45,026 bases of DNA from an uncultured Mycobacteriaceae bacterium (GTDB lineage Bacteria; Actinomycetota; Actinomycetes; Mycobacteriales; Mycobacteriaceae), in NCBI GenBank assembly GCA_902826815.1, contig CADEGF010000057.1, forward strand, positions 1-45,026, written 5' to 3'. Within the stretch, counting starts at the first letter, position 1. The number at the start of each line of letters is the position of its first letter. A program made the translations under genes and the position numbers. Of the stretch, positions 24,998-34,856 are shown piece after piece. The notes beneath the pieces were generated by a model. The model did no database searches, was not told the origin of the DNA, and saw only the letters and a program-made list of their open reading frames with translations.

Positions 24998-25003
24998 GGT
25001 CGA

Positions 25004-25009
25004 ATTTTA
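25004..25009 (-). promoter_or_regulatory. Leaderless -10 (TAAAAT) of the RyR gene
   Basis: TAAAAT on the minus strand ends 6 nt before GTG 24997, and no Shine-Dalgarno is present, so a leaderless transcript starting at the GTG is likely. Confidence 0.5.
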
Positions 25010-25088
25010 GTGGTTTTGTCGCGCCCGCTGGGCCTTCTTCGGCGGCGTAGCAAAGATGGCAACGTTTGATGACGGCCGGGCGGCCGTG

Positions 25089-25388
25089 CTACCCGACGGA
25101 GACTGCCTTGATGTCGGGCATGCGCGTCAGCACAGGCCTTTTCCGAGGGGTCTTCGGGCCGGGTTCGGCCTGTTCGACGGTGGCTTCGGGGTAGTCCCAG
25201 CACTCGCCGGACCGTTCGTCGTAGGTGCCGCCATAGAAGACACAGCAGACGCCGATGCCGTCGGTGTCCTGGTGGTCTGCGATGCACTCCCAGAAGTCGT
25301 CTTCCGGTGTGGCGCTTGCCGTCGCGGCCAGTCCGACAGCCAGGCTCAGGGCCATCGTGGCGCTGGCGATGAGTCGCTTCGTGTTCAT
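25089..25388 (-). CDS. Small secreted cysteine-containing protein
   Basis: A 99-residue protein with a clean Sec signal peptide: basic MNTKR, hydrophobic core and an ATASA cleavage site before TPEDD at about residue 27. The roughly 73-residue mature part is acidic at first, with four cysteines (WEC, VCC, GEC) that could form two disulfides, and ends in a Pro/Lys/Arg-rich tail. ATG 25388 starts the signal peptide; a longer frame upstream overlaps the next gene and is not homologous. It resembles small exported mycobacterial proteins of unknown function. It lies 91 bp upstream of the RyR gene on the same strand. Confidence 0.7.
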   Translation of the reverse strand: MNTKRLIASATMALSLAVGLAATASATPEDDFWECIADHQDTDGIGVCCVFYGGTYDERSGECWDYPEATVEQAEPGPKTPRKRPVLTRMPDIKAVSVG

Positions 25389-25515
25389 GGCGCCAATCGT
25401 GCTGCCATAGCCCGCGCTCCAAAACGGGGCGAACTCCGGTGGCTGCCGAAGCGCCGTAGGGCCTCTGCCGCCACATCGGGTAGGGGGCCTAGGGGTCACC
25501 CGCCGGCGGCTCGCC

Positions 25516-26700
25516 TTACTTGTACTTGTGCTGCGGGCCCTGTTCCTTCTTGTACAGCGCTTTGAGCATTCGGTCGCGGAAAAAAGCGTTGTCGATGAAC
25601 TTGATGCCGGTATTCGCCACCGCGGGGATACCCGCCAGCTTGTGGAAGTAGCGGCCGCGCTTGTATTCGCGGCCCCAGGCCGCTTCCATCCGCTGGGCAT
25701 AGTTGGTGAAGTCGTCGGGACCGCCGTTCTGCAGCGCCGCGATCGCGCATTCACCCGCGGCCAGGCCGGATTCGAGCGCCTTGGAGATACCGGCACCCGA
25801 CGCCGGTTTACCGGCACCGAGCGAGTCGCCGGTGAACAGCACACCAGGTCGCCACGGCGGCCAAGCGGTGAAGCCCATCGGCAGCCGCCACGCCCGCACA
25901 CTCTTGTTCTTCTTCAGCTCTTCGATTGCGGGCAGCTCCCAGTCGCCTGGCAGCGTCCGCAGGAACTCGCCGAGGAACTGCGTCGCGTTGATCGACTGCC
26001 AGTTCTTGTAGCTGTTGACGTAGCCGAGGCCGATGTTGAAGACCCCGTTGCCCATTGGGAACACCCAGCCGTAGCCGGGCAGCTGGTCGCCCTGGAACTC
26101 CAGCTTCAAATAGATGTCAAGCGAGTCGGAGTCCGGACGGTTGGCGTGCATCTCCGAGCGGATCGCGATCGCCGAGTAGCCGTTGTACTCCGAGTCGATC
26201 TTCAGCGCCCGCTTGATGGGGGAGTAGGCGCCGTCGGCGGCGATCACCGCGTCGCCGTACACCTTCTCGCCGCCCTTGAGCGTCACGCCGACCACGCGTC
26301 CGCTGGCGTCGAACTCGGGGCCGGTCACCTCGGAGCCCTGCCGTACCTCGGCGCCTGCCGACTCGGCGTGCTTCAGCAGCACCGTGTCGAGGTGCTCGCG
26401 GCTGACGGTGTGGCCGTGGTCAGGCATCCCCGGGCGTTTGGGGAACGACAGCTCCCACTGCGTCGGGCTGAACACCGTCACCCTGTTGACCCGGTGGAAG
26501 GTGGCGACCTCGTCGGCCAGGCCCATCTTCTGCAGGTAGCTGACCGCGCGGGCGGTCAGCCCGTCGCCGCACGGCTTGGCGCGGGGGAACTCCGCCTTGT
26601 CGAGCACCACTACTTTGGCGCCGGTTTGCGCGGCCTGCCACGCGGCGGCCGAACCCGACGGGCCGCCACCTGCGATGACCAGGTCGTATCGCTGCGTCAT
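25516..26700 (-). CDS. Geranylgeranyl reductase family flavoprotein
   Basis: A 394-residue FAD-dependent reductase. It has the N-terminal dinucleotide motif GGGPSG (11-16), the family signature PCGDG (43-47), PGYGWVFP (208-215) and the second FAD motif GDSLGAG (291-297). Family members reduce isoprenoid double bonds, for example MenJ on menaquinone in mycobacteria. The GDSLGAGKPASGAGI stretch differs from the usual GDAAG...GEGI, so it is a distinct subgroup and the substrate is unassigned. ATG 26700 is the start; a TACTAT -10-like hexamer sits at 26734-26739. It is divergent from a TetR gene that may regulate it. Confidence 0.82.
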   Translation of the reverse strand: MTQRYDLVIAGGGPSGSAAAWQAAQTGAKVVVLDKAEFPRAKPCGDGLTARAVSYLQKMGLADEVATFHRVNRVTVFSPTQWELSFPKRPGMPDHGHTVSREHLDTVLLKHAESAGAEVRQGSEVTGPEFDASGRVVGVTLKGGEKVYGDAVIAADGAYSPIKRALKIDSEYNGYSAIAIRSEMHANRPDSDSLDIYLKLEFQGDQLPGYGWVFPMGNGVFNIGLGYVNSYKNWQSINATQFLGEFLRTLPGDWELPAIEELKKNKSVRAWRLPMGFTAWPPWRPGVLFTGDSLGAGKPASGAGISKALESGLAAGECAIAALQNGGPDDFTNYAQRMEAAWGREYKRGRYFHKLAGIPAVANTGIKFIDNAFFRDRMLKALYKKEQGPQHKYK

Positions 26701-26811
26701 ATGTCTCGTCTCATCGGTTGGCTGTCGGGTGTGATAGTACCCAAGTCGGCGCAGGTCATCTGCATCGCCAAACGCGCCGGTTAGGTGTTCTGACGGCGTG
26801 TTCGGGCACGG

Positions 26812-26826
26812 TCTGAGCAGGTCAGA
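26812..26826. promoter_or_regulatory. Inverted repeat near the TetR promoter
   Basis: TCTGA (26812-26816) and TCAGA (26822-26826) with a 5-bp spacer lie between the geranylgeranyl-reductase-like and TetR genes, over the expected -35 of the TetR promoter. The arms are short, so this is only a candidate operator. Confidence 0.3.
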
Positions 26827-26840
26827 GACCCCTGGGCGGG

Positions 26841-26846
26841 TACAGT
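26841..26846 (+). promoter_or_regulatory. Leaderless -10 (TACAGT) of the TetR gene
   Basis: TACAGT is followed by 7 nt and then ATG 26854, the mycobacterial leaderless arrangement. This decides the start in favour of 26854 over GTG 26845, which would overlap the hexamer. Confidence 0.5.
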
Positions 26847-26853
26847 GATCCAA

Positions 26854-27594
26854 ATGCGCGGAAGGCCGAAGTCACGCTCCGGTCATGAACCGGGCGTCAA
26901 GGTCGACGCTCGAAGTGAACGCTGGCGTGAACATCGCAAGAAGGTACGGGCGGAGATCGTCGACGCCGCGTTCCGTGCCATCGACCGCCTCGGGCCCGAT
27001 TTGTCCCTGCGCGAGATCGCGGAAGAGGCAGGCACGGCCAAGCCGAAGATCTACCGGCACTTCACCGACAAGTCGGATCTGTTCCAGGCGATCGGCCAGC
27101 GGATGCGTGACATGTTGTGGTCGGCGATCATTCCGTCGGTCAACATGGAGACCGATTCCGCTCGCGAAATCGTCGGCCACGGTGTCGAGCACTACGTCGA
27201 GCTGGTCGACCAACACCCCAACGTGGTGCGCTTCCTGCTGCAGGGGCGGTTCGCCGACCAGTCCGCGGCGGCGATGGCGACGGTGAACAAGGGTCGCGAC
27301 ATCACGCTCGCCATCGCCGAGATGGTCAGCAGCGAGCTCGAGGAGATGGAACTCGACCCGGCGTCCTTCGAATTGGCGGCGTTCGCGATCTTCGGCACCG
27401 CGGCCTCGGCGACGGATTGGTGGCTGGGCGGTGACGGTGACAGCCCGCGCCGGATGGCGTCGGACAAGTTCGTCGCGCACCTGACGACCATCATGATGGG
27501 CGCGATCATCGGCACCGGCGACCTGCTCGGCGTCAAGATCGAAGCCGATCAGCCCATCCACACAGCGGTGCGCAGACAACAACCCGTCGCCTGA
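26854..27594 (+). CDS. TetR-family regulator
   Basis: A 246-residue protein with a basic N-terminal arm, an HTH at about 33-80 (VDAAFRAIDRLG, then LSLREIAEEAGTAKPKIYRHFTDKSDLF), and a long effector domain. The ATG is placed by a TACAGT hexamer 7 nt upstream. It is divergent from the geranylgeranyl-reductase-like gene and convergent with a cyclase gene, the two stop codons being directly adjacent (27592-27594 and 27595-27597). By backbone order it corresponds to Rv3050c, which in M. tuberculosis directly follows nrdE; here the TIR island separates them. Confidence 0.87.
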   Translation: MRGRPKSRSGHEPGVKVDARSERWREHRKKVRAEIVDAAFRAIDRLGPDLSLREIAEEAGTAKPKIYRHFTDKSDLFQAIGQRMRDMLWSAIIPSVNMETDSAREIVGHGVEHYVELVDQHPNVVRFLLQGRFADQSAAAMATVNKGRDITLAIAEMVSSELEEMELDPASFELAAFAIFGTAASATDWWLGGDGDSPRRMASDKFVAHLTTIMMGAIIGTGDLLGVKIEADQPIHTAVRRQQPVA

Positions 27595-28440
27595 CTAGCG
27601 ATTTGTGGAATCCCGTCCTGTTCCGAGGACAAAGGCGTCGATCGGTCGTTCATGTCCCCGCAGCGTCAAAGTGCGCCGCGGCGTCGCCGCCATCAGCTCA
27701 TCGGCAACTCCAGATCCGACGAGCAACTCCCCACCGGCTGCATGTTGTTGCATGCGCGCCGTGATGTTGACCGGATCGCCGAGGGCGGTGAAGTCCATGA
27801 CAGGCCCGCCGACGTTGCCGACGTATGCAACGCCCGCGTTGACCGCCACGCCCAATTCAACCCAGGGTTCCTCGTCCCTGCCGTAGCCGACAGCTGTGAG
27901 CAAGTCCATCCCTGCCTCAACAGCGCGGCGTCGGTAATCGGGACCGCTGATGCCCGCCACAAAGAAAGCCATGACCTCATCGCCGATGAGTTTGTCGATC
28001 ACCGCGTCATGCCGCAGAAGGGTGTGTGTCGCAGCGAGATAGAAGCGGTTGAGCAGTGAGGCGAAGTCCGTGGCCGCGCTCCGCGAGCTCAGCGCGGTCG
28101 AGCCGCGAACGTCGGCGAACAGGACCGCAACGTCGACCTCGGCGCCGCCTGACGGAAGCACGTCGCAACAGCGACTGCATAGATTGGGATTCTTGCGCGA
28201 GGGAGTGAAGCCGGCAACGGCGAGGACACGTCCTGCTGGCCCGCCAAAAGGGTTGCTACACATCTTGCATCGTGGCGCCGACGGCAAATACCGAAACAGC
28301 CGCCGCGCCCTCACCAAAGGCGCGTGACCGTCCGTTAGCACCTTCTGCCACGGGTTTTCCGGCTCCGCTCGAACGGTCTGCGGTGGGGTGCCGATGGTAA
28401 CCATGCAGAAATGATTCATCCGGCAGCCATTCCGGCGCAT
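27595..28440 (-). CDS. Class III adenylate/guanylate cyclase
   Basis: A protein of up to 281 residues. A four-cysteine zinc-ribbon-like module (C58, C61, C88, C91) precedes a class III catalytic domain (about 102-275). The catalytic residues look complete: metal-binding D110 (FADVRGST) and D154 (LIGDE), purine-selecting K150 and D216 typical of ATP use, and transition-state N225 and R229 (VNITARM). It should make cAMP as a soluble dimer; the cysteine module may sense redox or metal (inference). The start is ambiguous among ATG 28440, 28419 and 28404; GAGG about 10 nt before 28440 favours the longest. It is divergent from an HD-GYP-like/LuxR protein. Confidence 0.83.
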   Translation of the reverse strand: MRRNGCRMNHFCMVTIGTPPQTVRAEPENPWQKVLTDGHAPLVRARRLFRYLPSAPRCKMCSNPFGGPAGRVLAVAGFTPSRKNPNLCSRCCDVLPSGGAEVDVAVLFADVRGSTALSSRSAATDFASLLNRFYLAATHTLLRHDAVIDKLIGDEVMAFFVAGISGPDYRRRAVEAGMDLLTAVGYGRDEEPWVELGVAVNAGVAYVGNVGGPVMDFTALGDPVNITARMQQHAAGGELLVGSGVADELMAATPRRTLTLRGHERPIDAFVLGTGRDSTNR

Positions 28441-28454
28441 GAGGCATCGGCCTC
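28441..28454. promoter_or_regulatory. Short hairpin in the cyclase/LuxR gap
   Basis: GAGGC-ATCG-GCCTC is a perfect 5-bp-arm inverted repeat directly upstream of the cyclase ATG and within the 38-bp gap to the divergent LuxR-type gene. On the minus strand one arm carries the cyclase GAGG ribosome site, so the repeat could mask it or be an operator. Confidence 0.3.
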
Positions 28455-28478
28455 AAATACACCGCACCCAGGAAAAGG

Positions 28479-30128
28479 GTGACGGTGAACGCCTTCTGTT
28501 CATGCCGAAATAACCCTGATCAGATGCAGAATGAGGGCGTGCACCCGACCCGGACGCCGCGGGACCCCGGTAAAGGCCTGCGTAAAGCCGAGCTGCTGGC
28601 TGCGATATCGCTCGCGATTGATCTCGGTCTGGGTCAGCCAATGGAACATATGCTCCGGTCATCGTTGATCGCGACCCGCATCGCCGAGCGGATGGGGCTC
28701 GACGCGCAACAGCGGGCGACGGTGTACTACGCCAATCTGGTCGGGTGGATCGGTTGTCACGCCGATTCTCACGAGCTTTCAGTGCTATTCGGCGACGACA
28801 TCGCCTTCCGGGCCGATACCTACAGCGTGGACATGGCCGGTCTGCCATTCCTGCGGTTGATGCTCAATCACGTCGGACGTGGAATGCCGACGTGGGAACG
28901 TGGCGTCCGATCGGCGGCCTTTGTGCTCACTGCCCGCAATCAGGTTGCCAAGCTCATCAACTCGCATTGCGCCTCGGCGGGAGTGCTCTCCGACAGAATG
29001 GGTTTGGACCCGCAGGTCAGTGCGGCGCTGTCGTACATATTCGAGCGCTGGGACGGCAAGGGTATGCCCAACGGTGTTCGCGGAGAGGATATCCCGCTCG
29101 AGATCCGGATTGTCCGGCTCGCCGATGTCGTCGAGGTTCACCTGCGCACGGGTGGCCTCGAACAAGCGATCGAAGTCGTGCGCTCACGGCGGGGCACGCA
29201 GTTCAGCCCTGCGGTGGCGGATGCGTTCGAGCAGAATGTCGCCGACATCCTCGAGGGATTGCTCGAAATCGACGTCTGGACTGCGACGTTGGAGCAGGCG
29301 CCAGATCGCGGCCGCACGCTGATCGGCGACGAGATCGACGAGTTATTAAGAGCGATGGCTGATTTCGTCGATCTCAAGTGTCCTAGTTCGCCGGGCTACT
29401 CCCGTGGTGTCGCCGACCTGGCGGCCGCTGCCGCTCGAATCCGGCGGATGCCCGAGGCTGACACCACCAGGCTTTATCGGGCAGGCCTCGTGCACGGTCT
29501 GGGCAAACTGGGTGTGTCGAACCACATCTGGGAGAAGTCGGGCATGCTCACGACCGCTGAAACGGAGCGGATGCGGATGTACCCGTATCTGACTGGGCGG
29601 ATACTGAGCCGCGTCCAGGGGCTGGAGTCGGTGGTGTCCCTTGCGACCAAGCACGAGGAACGGATCGACGGATCGGGATTCCCCAGAGGCCTGGCCGGTG
29701 CGGAACTGACGGCGCAGGACCGATTGCTCTCCGCGGCAGTGGCTTATCAGCAGCTACGCGAAACGCGACCTGGCCGCGCCGGTCTCGACCCCGGCGATGC
29801 CGCGAGCGAACTGCGCCGGGAAGCGCGCGCTGGACACCACGATGATGAGTCTGTGGAGGCAGTGCTGGCGGCTGCCGGTCATCGGTCTTCAAGGCGGGCA
29901 CCATTTTCGGCGGGCCTCACCGCCAGGGAGGTCGAGGTTCTGCGTTTGGTCGCGCAGGGTAGGTCGAATCGTGAGATTGCCGACGAGCTTTTCATCGCGC
30001 AGAAAACAGCGCGTAACCACGTCGAGCGCGTCTACGCCAAGCTCGGGGTCAACAACCGCACACAGGCGACGCTCGCGGCAATCGACCGTGGTCTGACAGG
30101 CCACCCGCTCGACGCATCCGCGCCGTGA
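28479..30128 (+). CDS. Tandem HD-GYP-like, LuxR-HTH regulator
   Basis: A 549-residue protein. Two HD-GYP-like halves can be traced: the first (about 35-265) retains [12 protein letters not shown] (189-200), the second (about 285-435) has VHGLGK (338-343), [15 protein letters not shown] (391-405). The central HD pair reads HG in the second half and is unclear in the first, so metal-dependent phosphodiesterase activity is doubtful. A LuxR-type HTH (about 480-540; [30 protein letters not shown]) gives DNA binding. GTG 28479 has AGGA 5 nt upstream; ATG 28524 is an alternative nearer the conserved region. It probably couples a ligand signal, perhaps nucleotide, to transcription (inference). Confidence 0.82.
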   Translation: MTVNAFCSCRNNPDQMQNEGVHPTRTPRDPGKGLRKAELLAAISLAIDLGLGQPMEHMLRSSLIATRIAERMGLDAQQRATVYYANLVGWIGCHADSHELSVLFGDDIAFRADTYSVDMAGLPFLRLMLNHVGRGMPTWERGVRSAAFVLTARNQVAKLINSHCASAGVLSDRMGLDPQVSAALSYIFERWDGKGMPNGVRGEDIPLEIRIVRLADVVEVHLRTGGLEQAIEVVRSRRGTQFSPAVADAFEQNVADILEGLLEIDVWTATLEQAPDRGRTLIGDEIDELLRAMADFVDLKCPSSPGYSRGVADLAAAAARIRRMPEADTTRLYRAGLVHGLGKLGVSNHIWEKSGMLTTAETERMRMYPYLTGRILSRVQGLESVVSLATKHEERIDGSGFPRGLAGAELTAQDRLLSAAVAYQQLRETRPGRAGLDPGDAASELRREARAGHHDDESVEAVLAAAGHRSSRRAPFSAGLTAREVEVLRLVAQGRSNREIADELFIAQKTARNHVERVYAKLGVNNRTQATLAAIDRGLTGHPLDASAP

Positions 30129-30241
30129 AGCGGATGATGCGATAGCGCTGTCCGGATAGCGTTGGTGCGCAATAGGTCTGCCGAATCGTCCCGTCGCTTT
30201 CCCTTCGGCGTCATCTCGTACGCGAACCATCCAGCGCCGCG

Positions 30242-30272
30242 GGGGCATTTGCCTCTTTGAGGCAAACGCCCC
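30242..30272. promoter_or_regulatory. Long 14-bp-arm hairpin before the ABC transporter
   Basis: GGGGCATTTGCCTC and GAGGCAAACGCCCC pair over 14 positions with one mismatch and a 3-nt TTT loop. It sits 113 bp after the LuxR-type gene and 76 bp before the ABC gene. No T-tract follows, so it may be an operator or RNA processing/attenuation element rather than a simple terminator. Confidence 0.5.
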
Positions 30273-30348
30273 ATGTGACCTCGGAAGTGTCGGGCTGATG
30301 ATCAAGCCCCAAGCAAGACACGTTCCGGAATGACGGAGGTTACAGATC

Positions 30349-32088
30349 ATGACCGAATTGAGGTTCGGGCCACCAAACACCGAACAGATCGACCCGCTCG
30401 CGTCCAGTCGGGTGTCTCAAGCGCAGCGCGGCGGGCGAATCGACGCAATCAACGTGAGCCGCCATGCTGGCGGGCGGCAGATTCTGCCGAAGCTGTCGCT
30501 GACGGTGAAGCCAGGCGAGCTGGTCGCGATCGCGGGCGGTAGCGGCGCGGGAAAGACCACGTTGTTGGAGACACTCGCGGGACTTCAACCACCGTCTGCC
30601 GGTCAGGTTTGGCATGACGGCATCATTCGCGGTGCCAGAACGCGCATGGATGCCCGTATCGGGTACGTCCCACAGGACGACATCATCCATCTGGAGATGC
30701 CCCTCCGCCGCACGCTGCGCTACGCGGCGCGGTTGAGGATGCCGGCGGGCACTACGGCAGCCGAGGCGGATCGCGTCGTCGAGGAGACCATGCGAGACCT
30801 CGACCTGGCAGATCGTGCTGACGTGCCGGTCCGAGCGCTTTCGGGTGGCCAGCGCAAGCGGGCCAGCATCGCCGTGGAGCTATTGACTCGACCGAGTCTG
30901 TTCTTTCTGGACGAACCCACCTCCGGGCTCGATCCGTCGACGGCAGCCGACGTGATGCGCCTGCTACGCACGCTCAGCAGCCGAGGAGTCACCGTCGTGC
31001 TCACGACTCATGAGCCTGCGGGCATCGACAAGTGCGATCGGGTGATCTTTCTGGCCCGCGACGGACACCTGGCCTTCAACGGCAGCACGGCTGAGGCCCG
31101 CAGCTACTTCGAAGTCCGCGACCTCGCGGAGATCTACGAACGACTTGCTGAGCAGGACACCCCCGTGCGCTGGGCAAATCGTTTCGCACAGAAGGTCGGT
31201 ACCACGGAACCTCAACGCGGCGACGACATACCGCCGATCCCGGCCCACCGTCCGCCGGACAGCCACCCGAGCGCAGTCCGGCAATGGTGGCTTCTGACCC
31301 GGCGCAATATCGATGTCCTGTTCCGCAACCGGCTGACCCTCGCCATCCTGCTCGGCTCACCGGTGCTGGTCACGGTGATGATGGCGACGCTATTCAAGCG
31401 TGATGCATTCGACCCAAGCAGTGCAGCCGATATCGGGCCGGCCCAGATCGTGTTCTGGATCGCGTTCGATGGCTTCTTTTTCGGCTTGACGTACGGTCTT
31501 CTCCAAATCGTCGGCGAAATGCCGGTGTTCAAGCGGGAACGGTTGGCCGGGCTCAGCGTCGGGGCCTATGTGGCATCCAAGATCACCGCACTGCTTCCAG
31601 TGCTGGCGGGAGTGAGCGCGGTGCTCCTTGCTGTGCTCCGTGTGCTCGGCCGCCTCCCGGCGATGAACTGGCACGTATACGTTCTGTTGTTCGCGACGAT
31701 TGTGATCGAGGCGACGTCGGCGCTGGCGCTGGGACTGCTGGCGTCGGCTGCGGTCTCCAACGCAGCGCAGGCCGCCCTGGCCCTTCCGATGTTGTGCTTT
31801 CCGCAGGTTCTGTTCGGCGGCGCCATAGTCCCAGTCGACGACATGGCAGCTCCTGGGCGCTGGATGAGCTATGGCCTGGCCAATCGCCACGCCTTCGAGG
31901 CCCTCGGTCGAGATCTCGACCTCGACCGGTTCACGGAGACGGTGCCTGCCATGTCCGCCTACCGCGACACCTTCAGCGGAAGCACTACCGGCAGCCTGAT
32001 CGCGCTCGGAACATTCGCGGTGGCACTGACGGTGGCAACTGTGTGGGTCCTGCGCCGCAAATCCACCCCTGGCGCATCACGGCGATGA
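30349..32088 (+). CDS. ABCG-type ABC transporter half-molecule
   Basis: A 579-residue fused ATPase-permease in the White/ABCG order. Walker A GGSGAGKTT is at 63-71, the signature LSGGQ at 164-168, Walker B LFFLDEP at 184-190, and the H-loop His in LTTHEP. About six transmembrane helices follow from 325 to 573 (ABC2_membrane type). It resembles the transport part of mycobacterial Rv1747 but has no FHA domain at the N-terminus. It would work as a homodimeric exporter, probably of lipid or drug-like molecules (inference). GGAGG at 30335-30339 is spaced 9 nt from ATG 30349. A long hairpin lies upstream. Confidence 0.87.
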   Translation: MTELRFGPPNTEQIDPLASSRVSQAQRGGRIDAINVSRHAGGRQILPKLSLTVKPGELVAIAGGSGAGKTTLLETLAGLQPPSAGQVWHDGIIRGARTRMDARIGYVPQDDIIHLEMPLRRTLRYAARLRMPAGTTAAEADRVVEETMRDLDLADRADVPVRALSGGQRKRASIAVELLTRPSLFFLDEPTSGLDPSTAADVMRLLRTLSSRGVTVVLTTHEPAGIDKCDRVIFLARDGHLAFNGSTAEARSYFEVRDLAEIYERLAEQDTPVRWANRFAQKVGTTEPQRGDDIPPIPAHRPPDSHPSAVRQWWLLTRRNIDVLFRNRLTLAILLGSPVLVTVMMATLFKRDAFDPSSAADIGPAQIVFWIAFDGFFFGLTYGLLQIVGEMPVFKRERLAGLSVGAYVASKITALLPVLAGVSAVLLAVLRVLGRLPAMNWHVYVLLFATIVIEATSALALGLLASAAVSNAAQAALALPMLCFPQVLFGGAIVPVDDMAAPGRWMSYGLANRHAFEALGRDLDLDRFTETVPAMSAYRDTFSGSTTGSLIALGTFAVALTVATVWVLRRKSTPGASRR

Positions 32089-32249
32089 CAACGTAGCGAG
32101 GTCTTGCCGGCGAGATGACTGAAGAAGTCGCCTCGCGGGCAGACGCGCGAATACGCACGGGCGGGTCGGATGGTGGGCGGTACCCTGGTCGGCGAAGTAC
32201 CCGGTACCGCTGTTCCCGGGTGGGGCCACACCGAAGGCAGGGGATCCTC

Positions 32250-33737
32250 GTGACGGAGCCAGTGCACACCCGTGCGCTCATCATCGGGACCGGGTTCTCC
32301 GGGCTCGGGATGGGTATCGCGTTGCAGAAGCAGGGCGTGGAGTTCCTGATCCTGGAGAAGGCCGACGAAGTCGGCGGGACCTGGCGGGACAACACCTATC
32401 CGGGCGCGGCCTGCGACGTGCCCTCGCACCTGTACTCGTTCTCGTTCGCGCCGAAACCGGACTGGGGCTGCGTGTTCTCGCCCCAGCCCGAGATTCTCGA
32501 CTACCTCGAGGACGTCACCGACCGCCACCGGCTGCGGCCGAGCATCGTGTTCGGCGCCAAGGTGGCGCGGGCGCACTGGGACGACGCCGAATACCGCTGG
32601 CACGTATTCACCGACGGCGGGGAGGAATACGTCGCTCAGTTCCTGATCTCAGGCGCGGGCGCGCTGCACATCCCGTCGCTGCCCGACATCCCCGGCCTCG
32701 CCGAATTCGACGGCCCGGTTTTCCACACCGCGCAGTGGGACCACACCGTCGACCTCACGGGCAAGAAGGTGGCCGTCATCGGGACCGGCGCCAGCGCGAT
32801 CCAGGTGGTGCCCGAGCTGGTCGAGATCGCAAGCCAGGTGCAGCTCTATCAGCGCACCGCCGCGTGGATCAAACCGCGCATCAATTTCGCCTTCCCCGCT
32901 GCGGTCAAGCGGGCGTTCCGCTTTGTGCCGGGCCTGCGGGCGGCGCTGCGGGCGGCGACGTACACCGCCTTGGACAGCCGCGCGATCGCGTTGGCGAAGC
33001 GGCCCGAGCTGATGAACGTCGCGGGCTGGATGTATAAGGCCAACATGCGGCGCTACGTCAAGGATCCCGAGCTGCGCAGAAAGCTGACGCCGAACTACAA
33101 GCCCGGCTGCAAGCGAATCCTGGTCTCGGACAACTTCTATCAGGCGGTCGCCAACCCCAGGACCGAGTTGATCACCGACGGCATCGAGCGTGTCACGAAC
33201 AAGGGGATCGTGACGGTCGACGGCACCGAACGCGACGTCGACGCCATCGTCTGCGCGACCGGGTTCCACGTCACCGACTGGTACACCTACCTCGAAATCA
33301 AGGGTGCGGGCGGTGAAGATCTCGGTGATCGGTGGAACCGCGAGGGTGTGATGGCCCATCGCGGCATCACCGTCGCCGATGTGCCGAACCTGTTCCTGCT
33401 CCTCGGGCCGAACACCGGGCTTGGTCACAACTCGGTGGTGTTCATGATCGAGGCGCAGATCGGATACGTGGCGGACGCGATTGCCGCCGCCGACAAGGCA
33501 GGCGCCGCCGCGCTCGCGCCAACGCGCGCGGCGCAGGACCGTTTCAACGACGAGTTGCAGGACGATCTGTCGACGACGGTGTGGAACACGGGCGGTTGCC
33601 AGAGCTGGTACCTCGACGAGCACGGCGTCAACCGCTCGCTGTGGTCGGGCCTGGCGTCCGAGTACTGGCTGGCGACCAGGGAGTTCAAGCCGTCTGAGTA
33701 CAAGTTCCTCGGTGTCGGCAAGCCCGTTGCTGTTTAG
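32250..33737 (+). CDS. Flavin monooxygenase (Baeyer-Villiger type)
   Basis: A 495-residue FAD/NADPH enzyme. It has the FAD motif GTGFSG (13-18), the GGTWRDNTYPGAACDVPSHLY block (from 42), the type I Baeyer-Villiger fingerprint FxGxxxHxxxW at 153-163 (F153, G155, H159, W163), and a second Rossmann GTGASA (178-183). The start GTG 32250 has AGGGGA 5 nt upstream; the frame is open further upstream to 32115 but without homology. It corresponds by order to Rv3049c. It inserts oxygen next to ketones or oxidises N/S groups; the substrate is unknown. Confidence 0.87.
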   Translation: MTEPVHTRALIIGTGFSGLGMGIALQKQGVEFLILEKADEVGGTWRDNTYPGAACDVPSHLYSFSFAPKPDWGCVFSPQPEILDYLEDVTDRHRLRPSIVFGAKVARAHWDDAEYRWHVFTDGGEEYVAQFLISGAGALHIPSLPDIPGLAEFDGPVFHTAQWDHTVDLTGKKVAVIGTGASAIQVVPELVEIASQVQLYQRTAAWIKPRINFAFPAAVKRAFRFVPGLRAALRAATYTALDSRAIALAKRPELMNVAGWMYKANMRRYVKDPELRRKLTPNYKPGCKRILVSDNFYQAVANPRTELITDGIERVTNKGIVTVDGTERDVDAIVCATGFHVTDWYTYLEIKGAGGEDLGDRWNREGVMAHRGITVADVPNLFLLLGPNTGLGHNSVVFMIEAQIGYVADAIAAADKAGAAALAPTRAAQDRFNDELQDDLSTTVWNTGGCQSWYLDEHGVNRSLWSGLASEYWLATREFKPSEYKFLGVGKPVAV

Positions 33738-34847
<1,110 letters not shown>

Positions 34848-34856
34848 CGCCGGTAA

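Noticed and set aside
15390-26850. Prophage or integrative element
   Set aside because: No integrase, transposase, tRNA target or flanking direct repeats could be found at the island edges.
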